From Alphaproteobacteria bacterium (GTDB lineage Bacteria > Pseudomonadota > Alphaproteobacteria > UBA6615): a DNA stretch of 64,000 nt. Location: NCBI GenBank assembly GCA_021774445.1, contig JAJFJA010000078.1:1-64000 (forward strand). Reading direction: 5' to 3'. Below the pieces are notes generated by a model that did not search any database, was not told where the DNA came from, and worked only from the letters and a program-made list of their open reading frames with translations. A program made the translations under genes and the position numbers. Below are positions 17,113-27,057 of this stretch, one piece after another. The stretch's first letter is position 1. Every line of letters starts with the position of its first letter.

Positions 17113-18405
17113 GTGGCAAATGTCGTCGTTGTCGGCGCCCAATGGGGCGACGAAGGTAAGGGCAAGATTGTCGATTGGCTGTCCGAGCGGGCCGACGTGG
17201 TCGTCCGCTTCCAGGGCGGCCACAATGCCGGCCACACCCTGGTCATCGGCAACACCACCTACAAGCTTAGTCTGCTGCCGTCGGGCGTCGTTCGGCCCGG
17301 CAAACTCGGTGTTATCGGCAACGGCGTCGTCGTCGATCCTTGGGCTTTGCTGGCGGAGATCGAGACCCTGGCCGAACAAGGGATCGTGGTCTCGCCCGAA
17401 AGCCTGCGCATCGCCGAGAACGTCGCCTTGATTCTGCCTTTGCATAGTGAACTCGACCATGTCTTGGAGCAGTCTCGCGGCGCCCAGCGCATCGGCACGA
17501 CCGGGCGCGGCATTGGGCCCGCCTATGAGGACAAGGTCGCGCGGCGCGCTATTCGTCTCTGCGATTTGGCCGACCCCGACATCCTGACAAGCCGTATCGA
17601 CGGCTTGCTGTTGCACCACAACGCCTTGCTCCGCGGCCTCGGCGCCCCGGAGATAGACCGTCAGAAATTACTCGACGATTTGTTGGCCGTGGCGCCTAAG
17701 CTGCTGCCTTTCGCCGAACCCGCGTGGCGCACCCTCGACGCCGCCCGGCGTGCCGGCAAACGTATTCTTTTCGAAGGCGCTCAGGGTGTCATGCTCGATG
17801 TTGATCATGGCACCTATCCCTTCGTGACATCGTCGAACACCGTGGCCGGTCAGGCGGCCACCGGGGCCGGCTTCGCCCCGGCTGCCATCGGTTACGTCCT
17901 GGGCATTACCAAGGCCTACACCACCCGGGTCGGCGCCGGTCCGTTCCCGACGGAGCAAGATAATGAGGTCGGCGCCTTGTTGGGCAAGCGCGGCCATGAA
18001 TTCGGTACCGTCACCGGGCGCCGCCGTCGCTGCGGCTGGTTCGACGCGGTTATGGTGCGACAGGCCATCCGGGTCGCCGGCATCTCCGGAATAGCCCTTA
18101 CCAAGCTCGATGTTCTTGACGGCATGGCCGAGCTCAAGGTCTGCACGTCCTACCGGCTCGGTGACGAGACCTTGTCATATCTGCCGGCGGCGCCGGGCAG
18201 CCAACAGCGTATTGAACCGGTTTACGAGACCCTTGACGGCTGGTCCGACAGCACCCGCGGTGCCCGGTCCTGGGCCGATCTGCCGGCCACGGCCATCAAA
18301 TATATTCGCCGTATCGAGGAATTGATCGAGGCGCCGGTATCCCTGCTGTCCACCAGCCCCGAACGCCAGGACACCATCTTGGTCCGCGACCCCTTTGCCG
18401 ACTGA
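17113..18405 (+). CDS. purA: Adenylosuccinate synthetase
   Basis: This enzyme uses GTP to convert IMP and aspartate to adenylosuccinate, the committed step to AMP. It has 430 residues, the usual length. The N-terminal VVVVGAQWGDEGKGKIVDWL holds the GTP loop and catalytic Asp, followed by GGHNAGHT with the catalytic His. GTTGRGIGPAYEDK, FEGAQGVMLDVDHGTYPFVT and TGRRRRCGWFDAV complete the set. The start is GTG 17113, with GGGAGA upstream. It lies 35 bases after hisZ and is probably co-transcribed. Confidence 0.97.
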   Translation: MANVVVVGAQWGDEGKGKIVDWLSERADVVVRFQGGHNAGHTLVIGNTTYKLSLLPSGVVRPGKLGVIGNGVVVDPWALLAEIETLAEQGIVVSPESLRIAENVALILPLHSELDHVLEQSRGAQRIGTTGRGIGPAYEDKVARRAIRLCDLADPDILTSRIDGLLLHHNALLRGLGAPEIDRQKLLDDLLAVAPKLLPFAEPAWRTLDAARRAGKRILFEGAQGVMLDVDHGTYPFVTSSNTVAGQAATGAGFAPAAIGYVLGITKAYTTRVGAGPFPTEQDNEVGALLGKRGHEFGTVTGRRRRCGWFDAVMVRQAIRVAGISGIALTKLDVLDGMAELKVCTSYRLGDETLSYLPAAPGSQQRIEPVYETLDGWSDSTRGARSWADLPATAIKYIRRIEELIEAPVSLLSTSPERQDTILVRDPFAD

Positions 18406-18524
18406 CATGGTTAATAAGGGCTAAACGATACGGTCTTCAGTGCTTGGCGGTTAACGAAGCTTTCGCCTCTACACGTTAGGGTTCACCTGGTTTTTGAGGT
18501 GGCGAAACAGGTCGGTCATAGGTA

Positions 18525-20540
18525 ATGACAGAAAGCGACGTGGTAAGCCCGGATAATGCTGCGACCGAGAACGTCGTGCTCGGCGGCAGATTCGAGATTC
18601 AGCCGCGACTTCCGATGCCGGAATTGTCGCATAAGCACGCGCGTGCCTTCGCCGCACTGGATCTCGAGAACCTCAGTGGCAAAGCTTATGCCCTGATCGT
18701 CGAGCATGACTTGCCCGTTCGCGAGCAGACCCTGCTGAGCCTGAAAGGGTCCAGCCAGAGTCTGGCCCAGCCGCTCGGTTGGGGGTCGGTCGATTGGCCG
18801 CCGGCCGGCCGCGCCCGCATGGCGATCGTCCTTGTGCCACCGCCGGGCCGGCGGCTGGTCAAGGCCGGGCCGGTCGACATCGCCCCCTTGCCGGTCAAGA
18901 CCCTGACAAGTGAATTCCTACCGTCGATGGCGACGCTGTTGCGCGAACTCGGCGACATGCGGGTCACCCATCGCGGCATCCGGCCGGACAATCTTTACCA
19001 CGACCGCGATGGCGGCGGCTGGGCCCTCGGCGAGTGTTTCAGCACCCCCCCGGGTTACGCCCAGCCGGTTTTGTATGAGCCCGTGGCCCGGGCCATGGCC
19101 ATGCCCGAGGGGCGTGGTCACGGCTCCTCCGCGGATGATTATTATGCCTTGGGTGCCACCCTGGCGGTATTGGCCATGGGCAACGGACCCCTGCTGGCGT
19201 TGACCGCCGCGCAGATTATCGAGAGCAAGATGGAGCTCGGCAGTTTCGCTGCCATCACCGCCGGCCGGCGTCCCCCCAACGAGTTGACCGAGGTCCTGCG
19301 CGGTCTGCTGAACGATCATCCGGAGAGCCGCTGGGGGGCCAAGGAACTCGACAATTGGTTGCTCGGTCGTCGCCAGAACCCCCACGCACCGCAGCTGGAG
19401 CAGCAGGCCTCGCGCGGTTTCCCATTCAATGGCCGCGACTATACCACCTTGGGCACCCTGGCTTTCGCCCTTGGCACGGATTGGGAGCACGCCCGCGCCG
19501 TCATCAAGGACGGCGCCTTGGAGCGCTGGGTCCGGCTCAACATGAAGCAGCCCGAGCGGGCCGACGCCATTGCCGGGTGTCGTGTCAGCACCGGCAAGGA
19601 CGGGCCGCGCATGATCAGCGACGATTTGCTGGTGGCCCGGACCATCACCGTGCTGGATCCGGGCGGCCCGTTGCGTTTTCGCGACTTCGCCGCAATGCCC
19701 GATGGTTTGGGACCGGCACTGGCTGCGGCCATGCAAGTCTCCGAGCTCAGCCATTTTTTCTCGGAAATGATCGGCGGCATGCTGCCGGCGTTCCGCGTCG
19801 CGCAGGAAGCGAAGCCGACCGCGAGTCAGCTGAGTCTCCAGGACGTTGGCCTGGCGCTGCGCCGCCACGTCACCCACCGCGGCCCGGGATACGGCGTTGA
19901 GCGCTGTCTCTACGAGTTGAACACGACACTGCAATGCCTCAGCCCACGCATCGCCAATCATTACGCCACCAACGTGCATGCCGTTCTCGTCGCCATGGAT
20001 ATGGAGGCGGGCAGCGAGGAGTCTCCCGTTGACCGGCATATCGCCGCCTTTCTGGCCGCGCGCCTGACGACCGCGGTCGATCGCAACCTCAACGAGATTG
20101 CCGCCGCGACCCGACCCGCCGACGCGATACTCGGACAGTTGCGCCTGTTGTCACTGGCCCAGGAGGAGGTCGGCGGACAGCTCCTGCCAAAGCTCTGCGC
20201 CGCTTTTTTCCGTCATATGGGGCCGATCATCGCCGGCTACAAAAACCTGCCGCTGCGCAAGCGCATTCGCCAGGCCGCCGAGAAAGCGGTCGATCAAGGT
20301 CGGTTGGCGGCCTTTCTGGGCATTATTGACAACAAACACAGTCGCCAGTGGGACACCACCCACCACCGGCAGGCACGGGCGCGCCATGCCAACGCCCAGT
20401 TTGAGATCGAGCGCCTGATGACGGCCAGCGAGCACCGGCAGACCGCGGCCGACAAGCTTGGCCACCAATGGGCCGCAACGCTCAGCGCGATTATCGCTGC
20501 AGCAGCAGTGGCCGCAACCATGTTCACCAAGGTCTCGTAG
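18525..20540 (+). CDS. Degenerate protein-kinase-like membrane protein (probable pseudokinase)
   Basis: The N-terminal third of this 671-residue protein resembles a serine/threonine kinase domain. The catalytic-loop position reads THRGIRPDNLYHD, so HRD is changed to HRG (residues 149-151) while Asp155-Asn156 are retained. LGE replaces DFG at about 168-170, and SSADDYYALGATLAVLAMG matches the helix-F region. No convincing Gly loop or VAIK lysine is visible, so catalysis is doubtful. Residues about 230-640 are unassigned and mainly helical. A single membrane segment lies at the C-terminus (about 648-668), making it tail-anchored with the bulk in the cytoplasm. The next gene, 4 bases on, encodes a small membrane protein, so the two probably act together. 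Its role is unknown; alternatively it could bind nucleotide as an allosteric scaffold. Confidence 0.75.
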   Translation: MTESDVVSPDNAATENVVLGGRFEIQPRLPMPELSHKHARAFAALDLENLSGKAYALIVEHDLPVREQTLLSLKGSSQSLAQPLGWGSVDWPPAGRARMAIVLVPPPGRRLVKAGPVDIAPLPVKTLTSEFLPSMATLLRELGDMRVTHRGIRPDNLYHDRDGGGWALGECFSTPPGYAQPVLYEPVARAMAMPEGRGHGSSADDYYALGATLAVLAMGNGPLLALTAAQIIESKMELGSFAAITAGRRPPNELTEVLRGLLNDHPESRWGAKELDNWLLGRRQNPHAPQLEQQASRGFPFNGRDYTTLGTLAFALGTDWEHARAVIKDGALERWVRLNMKQPERADAIAGCRVSTGKDGPRMISDDLLVARTITVLDPGGPLRFRDFAAMPDGLGPALAAAMQVSELSHFFSEMIGGMLPAFRVAQEAKPTASQLSLQDVGLALRRHVTHRGPGYGVERCLYELNTTLQCLSPRIANHYATNVHAVLVAMDMEAGSEESPVDRHIAAFLAARLTTAVDRNLNEIAAATRPADAILGQLRLLSLAQEEVGGQLLPKLCAAFFRHMGPIIAGYKNLPLRKRIRQAAEKAVDQGRLAAFLGIIDNKHSRQWDTTHHRQARARHANAQFEIERLMTASEHRQTAADKLGHQWAATLSAIIAAAAVAATMFTKVS

Positions 20541-20544
20541 CGCC

Positions 20545-21045
20545 ATGGCCGTGTCCGGCAATATTCAGGGTAAGCGAGTCGCCGGTCGCCGAGGGACGCC
20601 GGCGCGCCGTGTCCGCGGTTTTGGTGTCGTCCTCTTGGTCCTGATCGCCTCGACCGTGATGTTCGCGCTTCCGGCGTTTCTTATTCTGGTTGTTGCCGCA
20701 ATTCCGCCGCTGGTCGCCTACTACATCGACCGCGATAGCGAAAAATATGCCGCGGTCGCCGTCGGCGCCCTCAGTTTCGCCAGCGCCTTACCTTATCTTT
20801 TGGAGCTGTGGTTCGATGGCTTCACGATCCGCCAAGCGGTCTTGACTTTGTCGGACCCGTTCACTTGGTTGGTGATCTATGGCGCCGCCGCGGCCGGCTG
20901 GGCGCTTTACTTCCTGCTGCCCGTCGCCGCGCATTCCTATCTCAAGATGGTCAGCGATCTTCGCCTGGCAACCTTGCGTAAGGAATGCGAGGAATTGGCT
21001 GAGGAATGGGGTTCAGCGGTCGACGCCCCGGCCGACGGCGAGTAG
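20545..21045 (+). CDS. Small polytopic membrane protein paired with the kinase-like gene
   Basis: This 166-residue protein has a basic N-terminus (about 1-26) and then hydrophobic segments at about 28-54 (VVLLVLIASTVMFALPAFLIL), 68-90, 98-110 and 113-135. A charged, partly helical tail follows (LRKECEELAEEWGS). It was not recognised as a known family. The 4-base spacing to the kinase-like gene implies co-translation and a shared membrane complex. It is convergent with rpoH. Confidence 0.75.
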   Translation: MAVSGNIQGKRVAGRRGTPARRVRGFGVVLLVLIASTVMFALPAFLILVVAAIPPLVAYYIDRDSEKYAAVAVGALSFASALPYLLELWFDGFTIRQAVLTLSDPFTWLVIYGAAAAGWALYFLLPVAAHSYLKMVSDLRLATLRKECEELAEEWGSAVDAPADGE

Positions 21046-21205
21046 CCGGCCAAACCGGGCAGGGATGGCGCCTCGCCGAATTTTCTACGGATGATTACGG
21101 TCGTCGCGAGCCCCGAGTTGCTGCAAGCCACGCCCAAACCGAATTGATGGCGCAGCAGTCGTTGGGCCCAGGGCGAGCCCGACTGATGCAGAACCGATCG
21201 CGCCG

Positions 21206-22099
21206 CTAGGCGGCGCTTAGGCGCTGTTCCAGGGCCAGGTTCTTGATCGCTTTTTGCAATTTTTCAAAGGCCCGCACCTCGATCTGGCGCACCCGTTCCC
21301 GGCTGATGCCGTATTGTTGGCTCAACTCCTCCAACGTCGTCGGCGCATCTTGCAACCGTCGTTCGCTCAGAATGTGCCGCTCACGCTCGTTGAGGCCGCC
21401 CATAGCCCGTTGCAGCAAACCGCGGCGTTTCTCCATCTCGTCATTCTCGGCCAGCGTGGTCTCCTGGCTTTCGCTTTCGTCGACCAGCCAGTCCATCCAT
21501 TCGCCTTCGCTATCCGCCCGCAGCGGCGCGTTCAGCGAGTGGTCCGGCGCCGCCAGACGCCGGTTCATATCCGTGACGTCGCGCTCCGAGACGTTGAGGT
21601 CGGTGGCGATCTTGCTGAGATTCTCCGGGTTCAGATCCCCTTCTTCGACTGCCTTGATCTGGTTCTTCATGCGTCGCAGATTGAAGAACAGCTTCTTCTG
21701 CGCCGCCGTCGTGCCCATTTTCACCAGGCTCCAGGAATGCAGGATATATTCCTGGATCGAGGCACGTATCCACCACATGGCGTAGGTCGCCAGACGGAAG
21801 CCGCGATCCGGGTCGAATTTCTTCACCGCCTGCATCAGGCCCACATTGCCTTCGGAGATCAGCTCGGCCACCGGCAACCCGTAGCCGCGGTATCCCATGG
21901 CGATCTTCGCCACCAGGCGCAAATGGCTGGTTACCATCTTATGCGCGGCCTCGACATCGTCATGCTCGGCCCAGCCCTTCGCCAGCATGAATTCCTCGTC
22001 CGGCGTCAGCATCGGGAATTTGCGGATATCCTGCAAATACCGGGTCAGATTGCCCTCCGGCGAGAGTCGCGGAAGTGACGGCAGGGTTGTCGTCGCCAT
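21206..22099 (-). CDS. rpoH: Heat-shock sigma factor RpoH (sigma-32)
   Basis: This group 3 sigma factor directs transcription of heat-shock genes. The 297-residue protein shows region 2 (GLPVAELISEGNVGLMQAV, then FDPDRGFRLATYAMWWIRAS). The RpoH box QKKLFFNLR (134-142) separates RpoH from housekeeping sigma factors. Region 4 contains TLEELSQQYGISRERVRQIE. FtsH, encoded at the start of this window, is the usual protease for RpoH. The start codon follows AAAGGAGACAT. rluD lies 132 bases upstream on the same strand. Confidence 0.97.
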   Translation of the reverse strand: MATTTLPSLPRLSPEGNLTRYLQDIRKFPMLTPDEEFMLAKGWAEHDDVEAAHKMVTSHLRLVAKIAMGYRGYGLPVAELISEGNVGLMQAVKKFDPDRGFRLATYAMWWIRASIQEYILHSWSLVKMGTTAAQKKLFFNLRRMKNQIKAVEEGDLNPENLSKIATDLNVSERDVTDMNRRLAAPDHSLNAPLRADSEGEWMDWLVDESESQETTLAENDEMEKRRGLLQRAMGGLNERERHILSERRLQDAPTTLEELSQQYGISRERVRQIEVRAFEKLQKAIKNLALEQRLSAA

Positions 22100-22198
22100 T
22101 ATGTCTCCTTTGCGCTCCGGGAACCGAGTGGAGCCGGGCGCCCCTAGAACCTGATCTTATGTTACTTACACGGGCCAGGCTGAACGTTGCATGAACAA

Positions 22199-22226
22199 CA
22201 TATAATCCCGATTCTACCGAATCCAA
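22199..22226 (-). promoter_or_regulatory. Candidate rpoH promoter
   Basis: On the minus strand TTGGAT (22221-22226) is followed after about 16 bases by TATATG/TTATAT (22199-22205), roughly 100 bases before the rpoH start. The element begins with CTTGGA, which also resembles the -35 box of RpoH-type promoters, so autoregulation is possible. This is read by eye only. Confidence 0.35.
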
Positions 22227-22231
22227 GGACT

Positions 22232-23230
22232 TTAGAACAATTCAAAACTACGTAACAAGAATATGATGTCCGGCGGCAACTCACTTTCAAACGCCCGCCG
22301 CGAGCCGTCTTTTGGGTGCGCGAACTCCAGTCGCCAGGCATGTAGCGCCTGGCGCCCCAACTGCGCGACGGCCTCGTCGATCGCCGGTGTCAGGCCGGCC
22401 CGCCGCCCTCTGCTATAGAGCGGATCGCCGGTAACGGGGTGTCCGAGGTGCGCCATATGGACCCTTATCTGATGGGTTCGTCCGGTCGCGAGCCGGCATT
22501 CCACCAAACTCGCCACGGGGCCGCCCACCGATTTGCCCAACGACTGGCGTACCATATACATGGTTAATGCTTCCTTGCCGCCGCGCTGCAAGACCGCCAT
22601 TTTCTTACGGTTTCGCGGGCTGCGGCCAATATTGCCGCGGATTTCGCCCTGCGGTGGCGCCGGTACGCCCCAGACCACGGCCTGATAGGCCCGGCCGATG
22701 CTGCGGCTGGCGAATTGCCCGGTCAGCGACTCATGCGCCAGCGCCGTTTTCGCCGCCACCATCAGGCCGCTGGTATCCTTGTCCAGCCGGTGCACGATCC
22801 CCGGGCGCCGTTCCCCGCCGATGCCGGTCAGGCTTTCCCCGCAATGGGCGATCAGCGCGTTGACCAGGGTCCGGTCCGGGTGGCCGGGGGCGGGATGCAC
22901 CACCAGACCCGCCGGTTTGTCGAATACGATGACGTCTTCGTCCTCGAACAGGATGTCCAGATCCATCGCCTGGCCGACCGGCATCGCCGGCACCGCCGCC
23001 GGCACGTCGACCGCCAGGGCCTGTCCCCGTTTGACCCGAAATGACGGCTCTACTATCGTGCGCCCGTCGACACTGACGCAGTTGGTCTCGATCAAGGCCT
23101 TGAGGCGCGACCGCGACAGGGTATCGATAGCCGCCGCCAAGGCCTGGTCGAGCCGCGCCCCGGCCATATCGGCGGACACGGTAAGGCCATGGCGCACCGC
23201 ACCGCTTTGCTTGTCGGCCACTTTGGTCAT
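22232..23230 (-). CDS. rluD: Ribosomal large-subunit pseudouridine synthase, RluD type
   Basis: This enzyme isomerises uridines in 23S rRNA helix 69. The 332-residue protein has an N-terminal S4 RNA-binding domain (about 15-75, GARLDQALAAAIDTLSRSRL) and a catalytic domain with HRLDKDTSGLMVAAKT, whose nucleophile is Asp150. The late motif GRTHQIRVHMAHLGHPVTGD is also present. A family member of RluC/RluA specificity cannot be fully excluded, but the N-terminal S4 domain, size and position upstream of rpoH favour RluD. Confidence 0.9.
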   Translation of the reverse strand: MTKVADKQSGAVRHGLTVSADMAGARLDQALAAAIDTLSRSRLKALIETNCVSVDGRTIVEPSFRVKRGQALAVDVPAAVPAMPVGQAMDLDILFEDEDVIVFDKPAGLVVHPAPGHPDRTLVNALIAHCGESLTGIGGERRPGIVHRLDKDTSGLMVAAKTALAHESLTGQFASRSIGRAYQAVVWGVPAPPQGEIRGNIGRSPRNRKKMAVLQRGGKEALTMYMVRQSLGKSVGGPVASLVECRLATGRTHQIRVHMAHLGHPVTGDPLYSRGRRAGLTPAIDEAVAQLGRQALHAWRLEFAHPKDGSRRAFESELPPDIIFLLRSFELF

Positions 23231-23309
23231 CGAAAATGAGCCAAGACTAAACAGCCACCTATCCTGCGATCACCCGCATCCCACCAGTCACCGGGGACAC
23301 CTGCCGGCA

Positions 23310-23630
23310 ATGGCAATACTGAAGCCGCTTGTCATCATTATGGCGATCTTGATTTTTGTCCTGCTCGGCGTCGTGGTCTGGCGCATGGCGGTGCTCCTCG
23401 GCGACGGTAGTGCCGCCACCGACGGCACCGCCACCGAGCGCGCCGCCGCCGCCCCCTTCGACTTCAGCCTCGGCCTCGACCCGTCCTGCCAAATCACCGG
23501 CGCCACCCTCAGCGGCACGCGCCTGACCGTCGTCACCGGTCCCAGCGCGACCGGCGCCAATTCTGCCTGCAACCGGATTCATATCCTCGATATCGCCGAC
23601 GGCGCGCTCATTGGCAACGTTAAACCATAA
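23310..23630 (+). CDS. Small membrane-anchored protein of unknown function
   Basis: This 106-residue protein has one N-terminal membrane segment (about 5-28, LVIIMAILIFVLLGVVVWRM). A low-complexity Ala/Thr linker leads to a small extracytoplasmic domain with two cysteines (LDPSCQITGATL and GANSACNRIHIL) that could pair. It is divergent from rluD, with about 80 bases between the starts. Its layout resembles DUF6476-type proteins of alphaproteobacteria, but that assignment is a guess. Confidence 0.7.
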   Translation: MAILKPLVIIMAILIFVLLGVVVWRMAVLLGDGSAATDGTATERAAAAPFDFSLGLDPSCQITGATLSGTRLTVVTGPSATGANSACNRIHILDIADGALIGNVKP

Positions 23631-23701
23631 CGCCGGACGGGCGTCTCGGCCCAGTCGCCGATGTTGCGCGATCTCCGCGATCCTTTGGGACGAACCGCCC
23701 G

Positions 23702-25465
23702 ATGACTGAACTTCTCTCCGCCACGTTCCCGCGCACCCTGGATACCCTCGTCGCCGAATGCGCCACCCCCCAATATGATGGCGCCAGCATCGACATCTGG
23801 ACCTTCGACAGCACCGCGGCCCGCGCCGCCGCCGCCCGCACCCTGAGCAGCCATGGCGTCTCGGCCACCGTGCGCTCCGCCTACAAGCCGTTGGTGTTCG
23901 CTTTCCTCGAAGAGCTGCCCCTCGACGGCTATGACGCCATCGCCATCCACTACCCCACCGTACCGGACGTGCCCGAGGGCCGCTTCCGCCTGGAATGCTA
24001 TCCGGTGACCGAGTTGGTCGGCGCCCGCAGCGTCACCTTCGCCCCGCTGCCGCAACGCCGGCCGGGCGGCTTGTTGTCCTACACCGTGATCCTCACCGGC
24101 CCGGATGGCCGCGCGGACACCGTCGAGATCGCCGCGCCGAACGCTTTCTACGACGACCACACCGGCACCGGCGTATTGGCCAGCACCGGCTGGATCCGCG
24201 TCCATGCCCCTTCAGCCCCTGAGTTGTACCGCGATGGCGCTTTGCGGACCGATCAGGAACTGGCCTTCCGCCACGCCATGTCCGCTCTGGCCGACCACGG
24301 ATGGCAGGGGGAGGGGCCGTATTTCGACCGCCTGACCGTGCGTATCGCCGCGCCCTTCTACGAACATCCTTTAGCGGTCGGCACTGAGTGCATCAGCACC
24401 GCCGAGGCCATGCATGAGGAAGTCTACTTCTCGGCCCTTGAGGTCTTCCGCCACATCCGCGGGCTCGATCCCGATGATCGCACGCTCCAGCCGGGCCAGA
24501 TCATTCCGGAACTTGTCGTGCGCGAGGGCCCGGTCGAGCTCTCCATCACCCTGGATCCGCCCGGCACCGCCGGCGGACCGCCGCCGGAGCCCGCCGGCCC
24601 GACCCAGGACGTCGAAACCACGCCCACATGGCTCACCCCCACCACGGTCAAGGCCGAACTCGACGCCCTCGGCGGCGCGCCCTATCAGGTATCGTCTCGT
24701 CAGGGCCGCCCGGTTTGGGGTGTCCATGTCCCAGGCCCGGCGCCCACCGTCGTTATTTCCGCCAGTCAGCATGCCAACGAGGCCACCGGCCCGGTGGGTG
24801 CCCTGCGCGCCGCCAAGCGTCTGCGCCGGGCCGGCGACATGGGTTTCGCCGTCTCACCCCTGGAGAACCCGGACGGTTATGCCCTCTACCGGCACTTCTG
24901 CGCCCAATATTCCCATCACCTGCATCATGCGGCGCGCTACACCGCCTGCGGCAACGATCTGGAATACTGTAAACGCGGTTATGAGAAGGAAATCCGCTAC
25001 CTCGGCCGCGATAAAACCGGCGCCGAGTTCCACATCAACATGCATGGCTACCCGGCCCATGAGTGGACCCGCCCCTTCACCGGATATCTGCCCCGCGGCT
25101 TCGAGCTGTGGTCGATACCCAAGGGCTTTTTTCTGATCCTGCGCTACCAGCCGGGCTGGCAGGCCCGCGCCGAAAACATCCTCCACGCCGTGATTGCCGC
25201 GCTCGCCGCCTATGCACCGCTGGTCGCGGTCAACCGCCGGCAATTGGCGCGTTACCGGCAATATGTTCCCGACGCGGCTTTCGACGTCCACGACCACATT
25301 CCGGTCTTTGCCGGCGAGGACACCCAAGACGCCCTGTTCCCGATGACCCTGATCACCGAGTCACCCGACCAGGGTATCTCCGGCGACCAGTTCGTCGTCC
25401 AGCACACCGCCCAATTGAAAGCTGTCCTAGCCGCCGCCGCGGCCCACCACGCGGCGAAGCCATAG
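23702..25465 (+). CDS. M14-family zinc carboxypeptidase-like protein
   Basis: In this 587-residue protein the C-terminal half (about 312-587) is an M14 peptidase domain. Zinc ligands are expected in QHANEATGP (His357, Glu360) and FHINMHGYPAHEW (His444 or His448). LENPDGYALY provides the substrate-side Asn/Tyr region, and MTLITESPDQG supplies the likely catalytic Glu. The first 300 residues form a separate domain, followed by a Pro-rich linker (GGPPPEPAGP). No signal peptide is visible, so it should be cytoplasmic. The substrate is unknown; some M14 relatives are deacylases or amidoligases' antagonists rather than peptidases. It lies 71 bases after the small membrane protein gene. Confidence 0.85.
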   Translation: MTELLSATFPRTLDTLVAECATPQYDGASIDIWTFDSTAARAAAARTLSSHGVSATVRSAYKPLVFAFLEELPLDGYDAIAIHYPTVPDVPEGRFRLECYPVTELVGARSVTFAPLPQRRPGGLLSYTVILTGPDGRADTVEIAAPNAFYDDHTGTGVLASTGWIRVHAPSAPELYRDGALRTDQELAFRHAMSALADHGWQGEGPYFDRLTVRIAAPFYEHPLAVGTECISTAEAMHEEVYFSALEVFRHIRGLDPDDRTLQPGQIIPELVVREGPVELSITLDPPGTAGGPPPEPAGPTQDVETTPTWLTPTTVKAELDALGGAPYQVSSRQGRPVWGVHVPGPAPTVVISASQHANEATGPVGALRAAKRLRRAGDMGFAVSPLENPDGYALYRHFCAQYSHHLHHAARYTACGNDLEYCKRGYEKEIRYLGRDKTGAEFHINMHGYPAHEWTRPFTGYLPRGFELWSIPKGFFLILRYQPGWQARAENILHAVIAALAAYAPLVAVNRRQLARYRQYVPDAAFDVHDHIPVFAGEDTQDALFPMTLITESPDQGISGDQFVVQHTAQLKAVLAAAAAHHAAKP

Positions 25466-25536
25466 CCCGCCGCCCGCAATACCGCCACGACCCTTGATCT
25501 ACCCCCCCACATTCGCTATGTCAGGCCGGTCTCAGG

Positions 25537-25612
25537 GTCCCCTTCGTCTAGTGGCCTAGGACATCGGCCTCTCACGCCGAAAACAGGGGTTCGACTCCCC
25601 TAGGGGACGCCA
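25537..25612 (+). tRNA. tRNA-Glu (CTC)
   Basis: A complete cloverleaf can be drawn. The acceptor stem GTCCCCT pairs with AGGGGAC, and the anticodon stem TCGGC/GCCGA encloses the loop CTCTCAC with anticodon CTC at 25571-25573. The T arm AGGGG-TTCGACT-CCCCT is complete, the discriminator is G, and CCA is encoded. Confidence 0.97.
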
Positions 25613-26013
25613 GCGCACGAATACCGCCGTGCCGCGATACCAAGTCTGACGCTCGATGAATACGATGCGGTCACTCTGCGCGATGGTGCCGTGGTGGAAC
25701 TCGACCTCGACCTCGGCATCCTGGTTGCCCGGCCCCCATCGGCAAGCGAGGCGCGCGTTCGGCGGGCGCGTCGGCCGGACAATGGCCGATGGACAGGCGC
25801 CGACACGCCGGTTAGGCTTTTATGTGCAGTGCTCCTTCTCTCCTCTCTCAGAACATTGCGACGAAGGACGGTCCCGGGTGCCCGCATGCGGAGATTATTG
25901 GTGCCGGACGGACATGTGGCGGCGACGCTACAGTCCCCCACGATGTCGTCGTGAGGGTCTTGCCGGCCGGGGTGCTAGAGGCATGACCCGCGTGCGGCGG
26001 CGAAGGTAGCCGG
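25613..26013. other. 401-base gap after tRNA-Glu with possible gene remnants
   Basis: There is no established gene here. The first part (about 25617-25760) reads in one plus-strand frame without stops and has protein-like composition, including SLTLDEYDAVTLRDGAVVE. It has no start codon or clear partner, so it may be a decayed fragment. The second part contains the small open frame listed separately. No integrase or direct repeat of the tRNA end was seen. Confidence 0.4.
25822..25986 (+). CDS. Possible 54-residue small ORF
   Basis: An ATG-initiated frame encodes 54 residues ending ATVPHDVVVRVLPAGVLEA, with three cysteines. AGG precedes the ATG by 6 bases. It stops 27 bases before the ABC-transporter gene. 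The composition looks protein-like, but nothing is recognised, and it could be the tail of a decayed gene. Confidence 0.25.
   Translation: MCSAPSLLSQNIATKDGPGCPHAEIIGAGRTCGGDATVPHDVVVRVLPAGVLEA

Positions 26014-27049
<1,036 letters not shown>

Positions 27050-27057
<8 letters not shown>

Noticed and set aside
18408..18427. Possible CtrA site TTAA-N7-TAAAC before the kinase-like gene
   Set aside because: One half-site has a mismatch, and no second site is clearly placed relative to a promoter.
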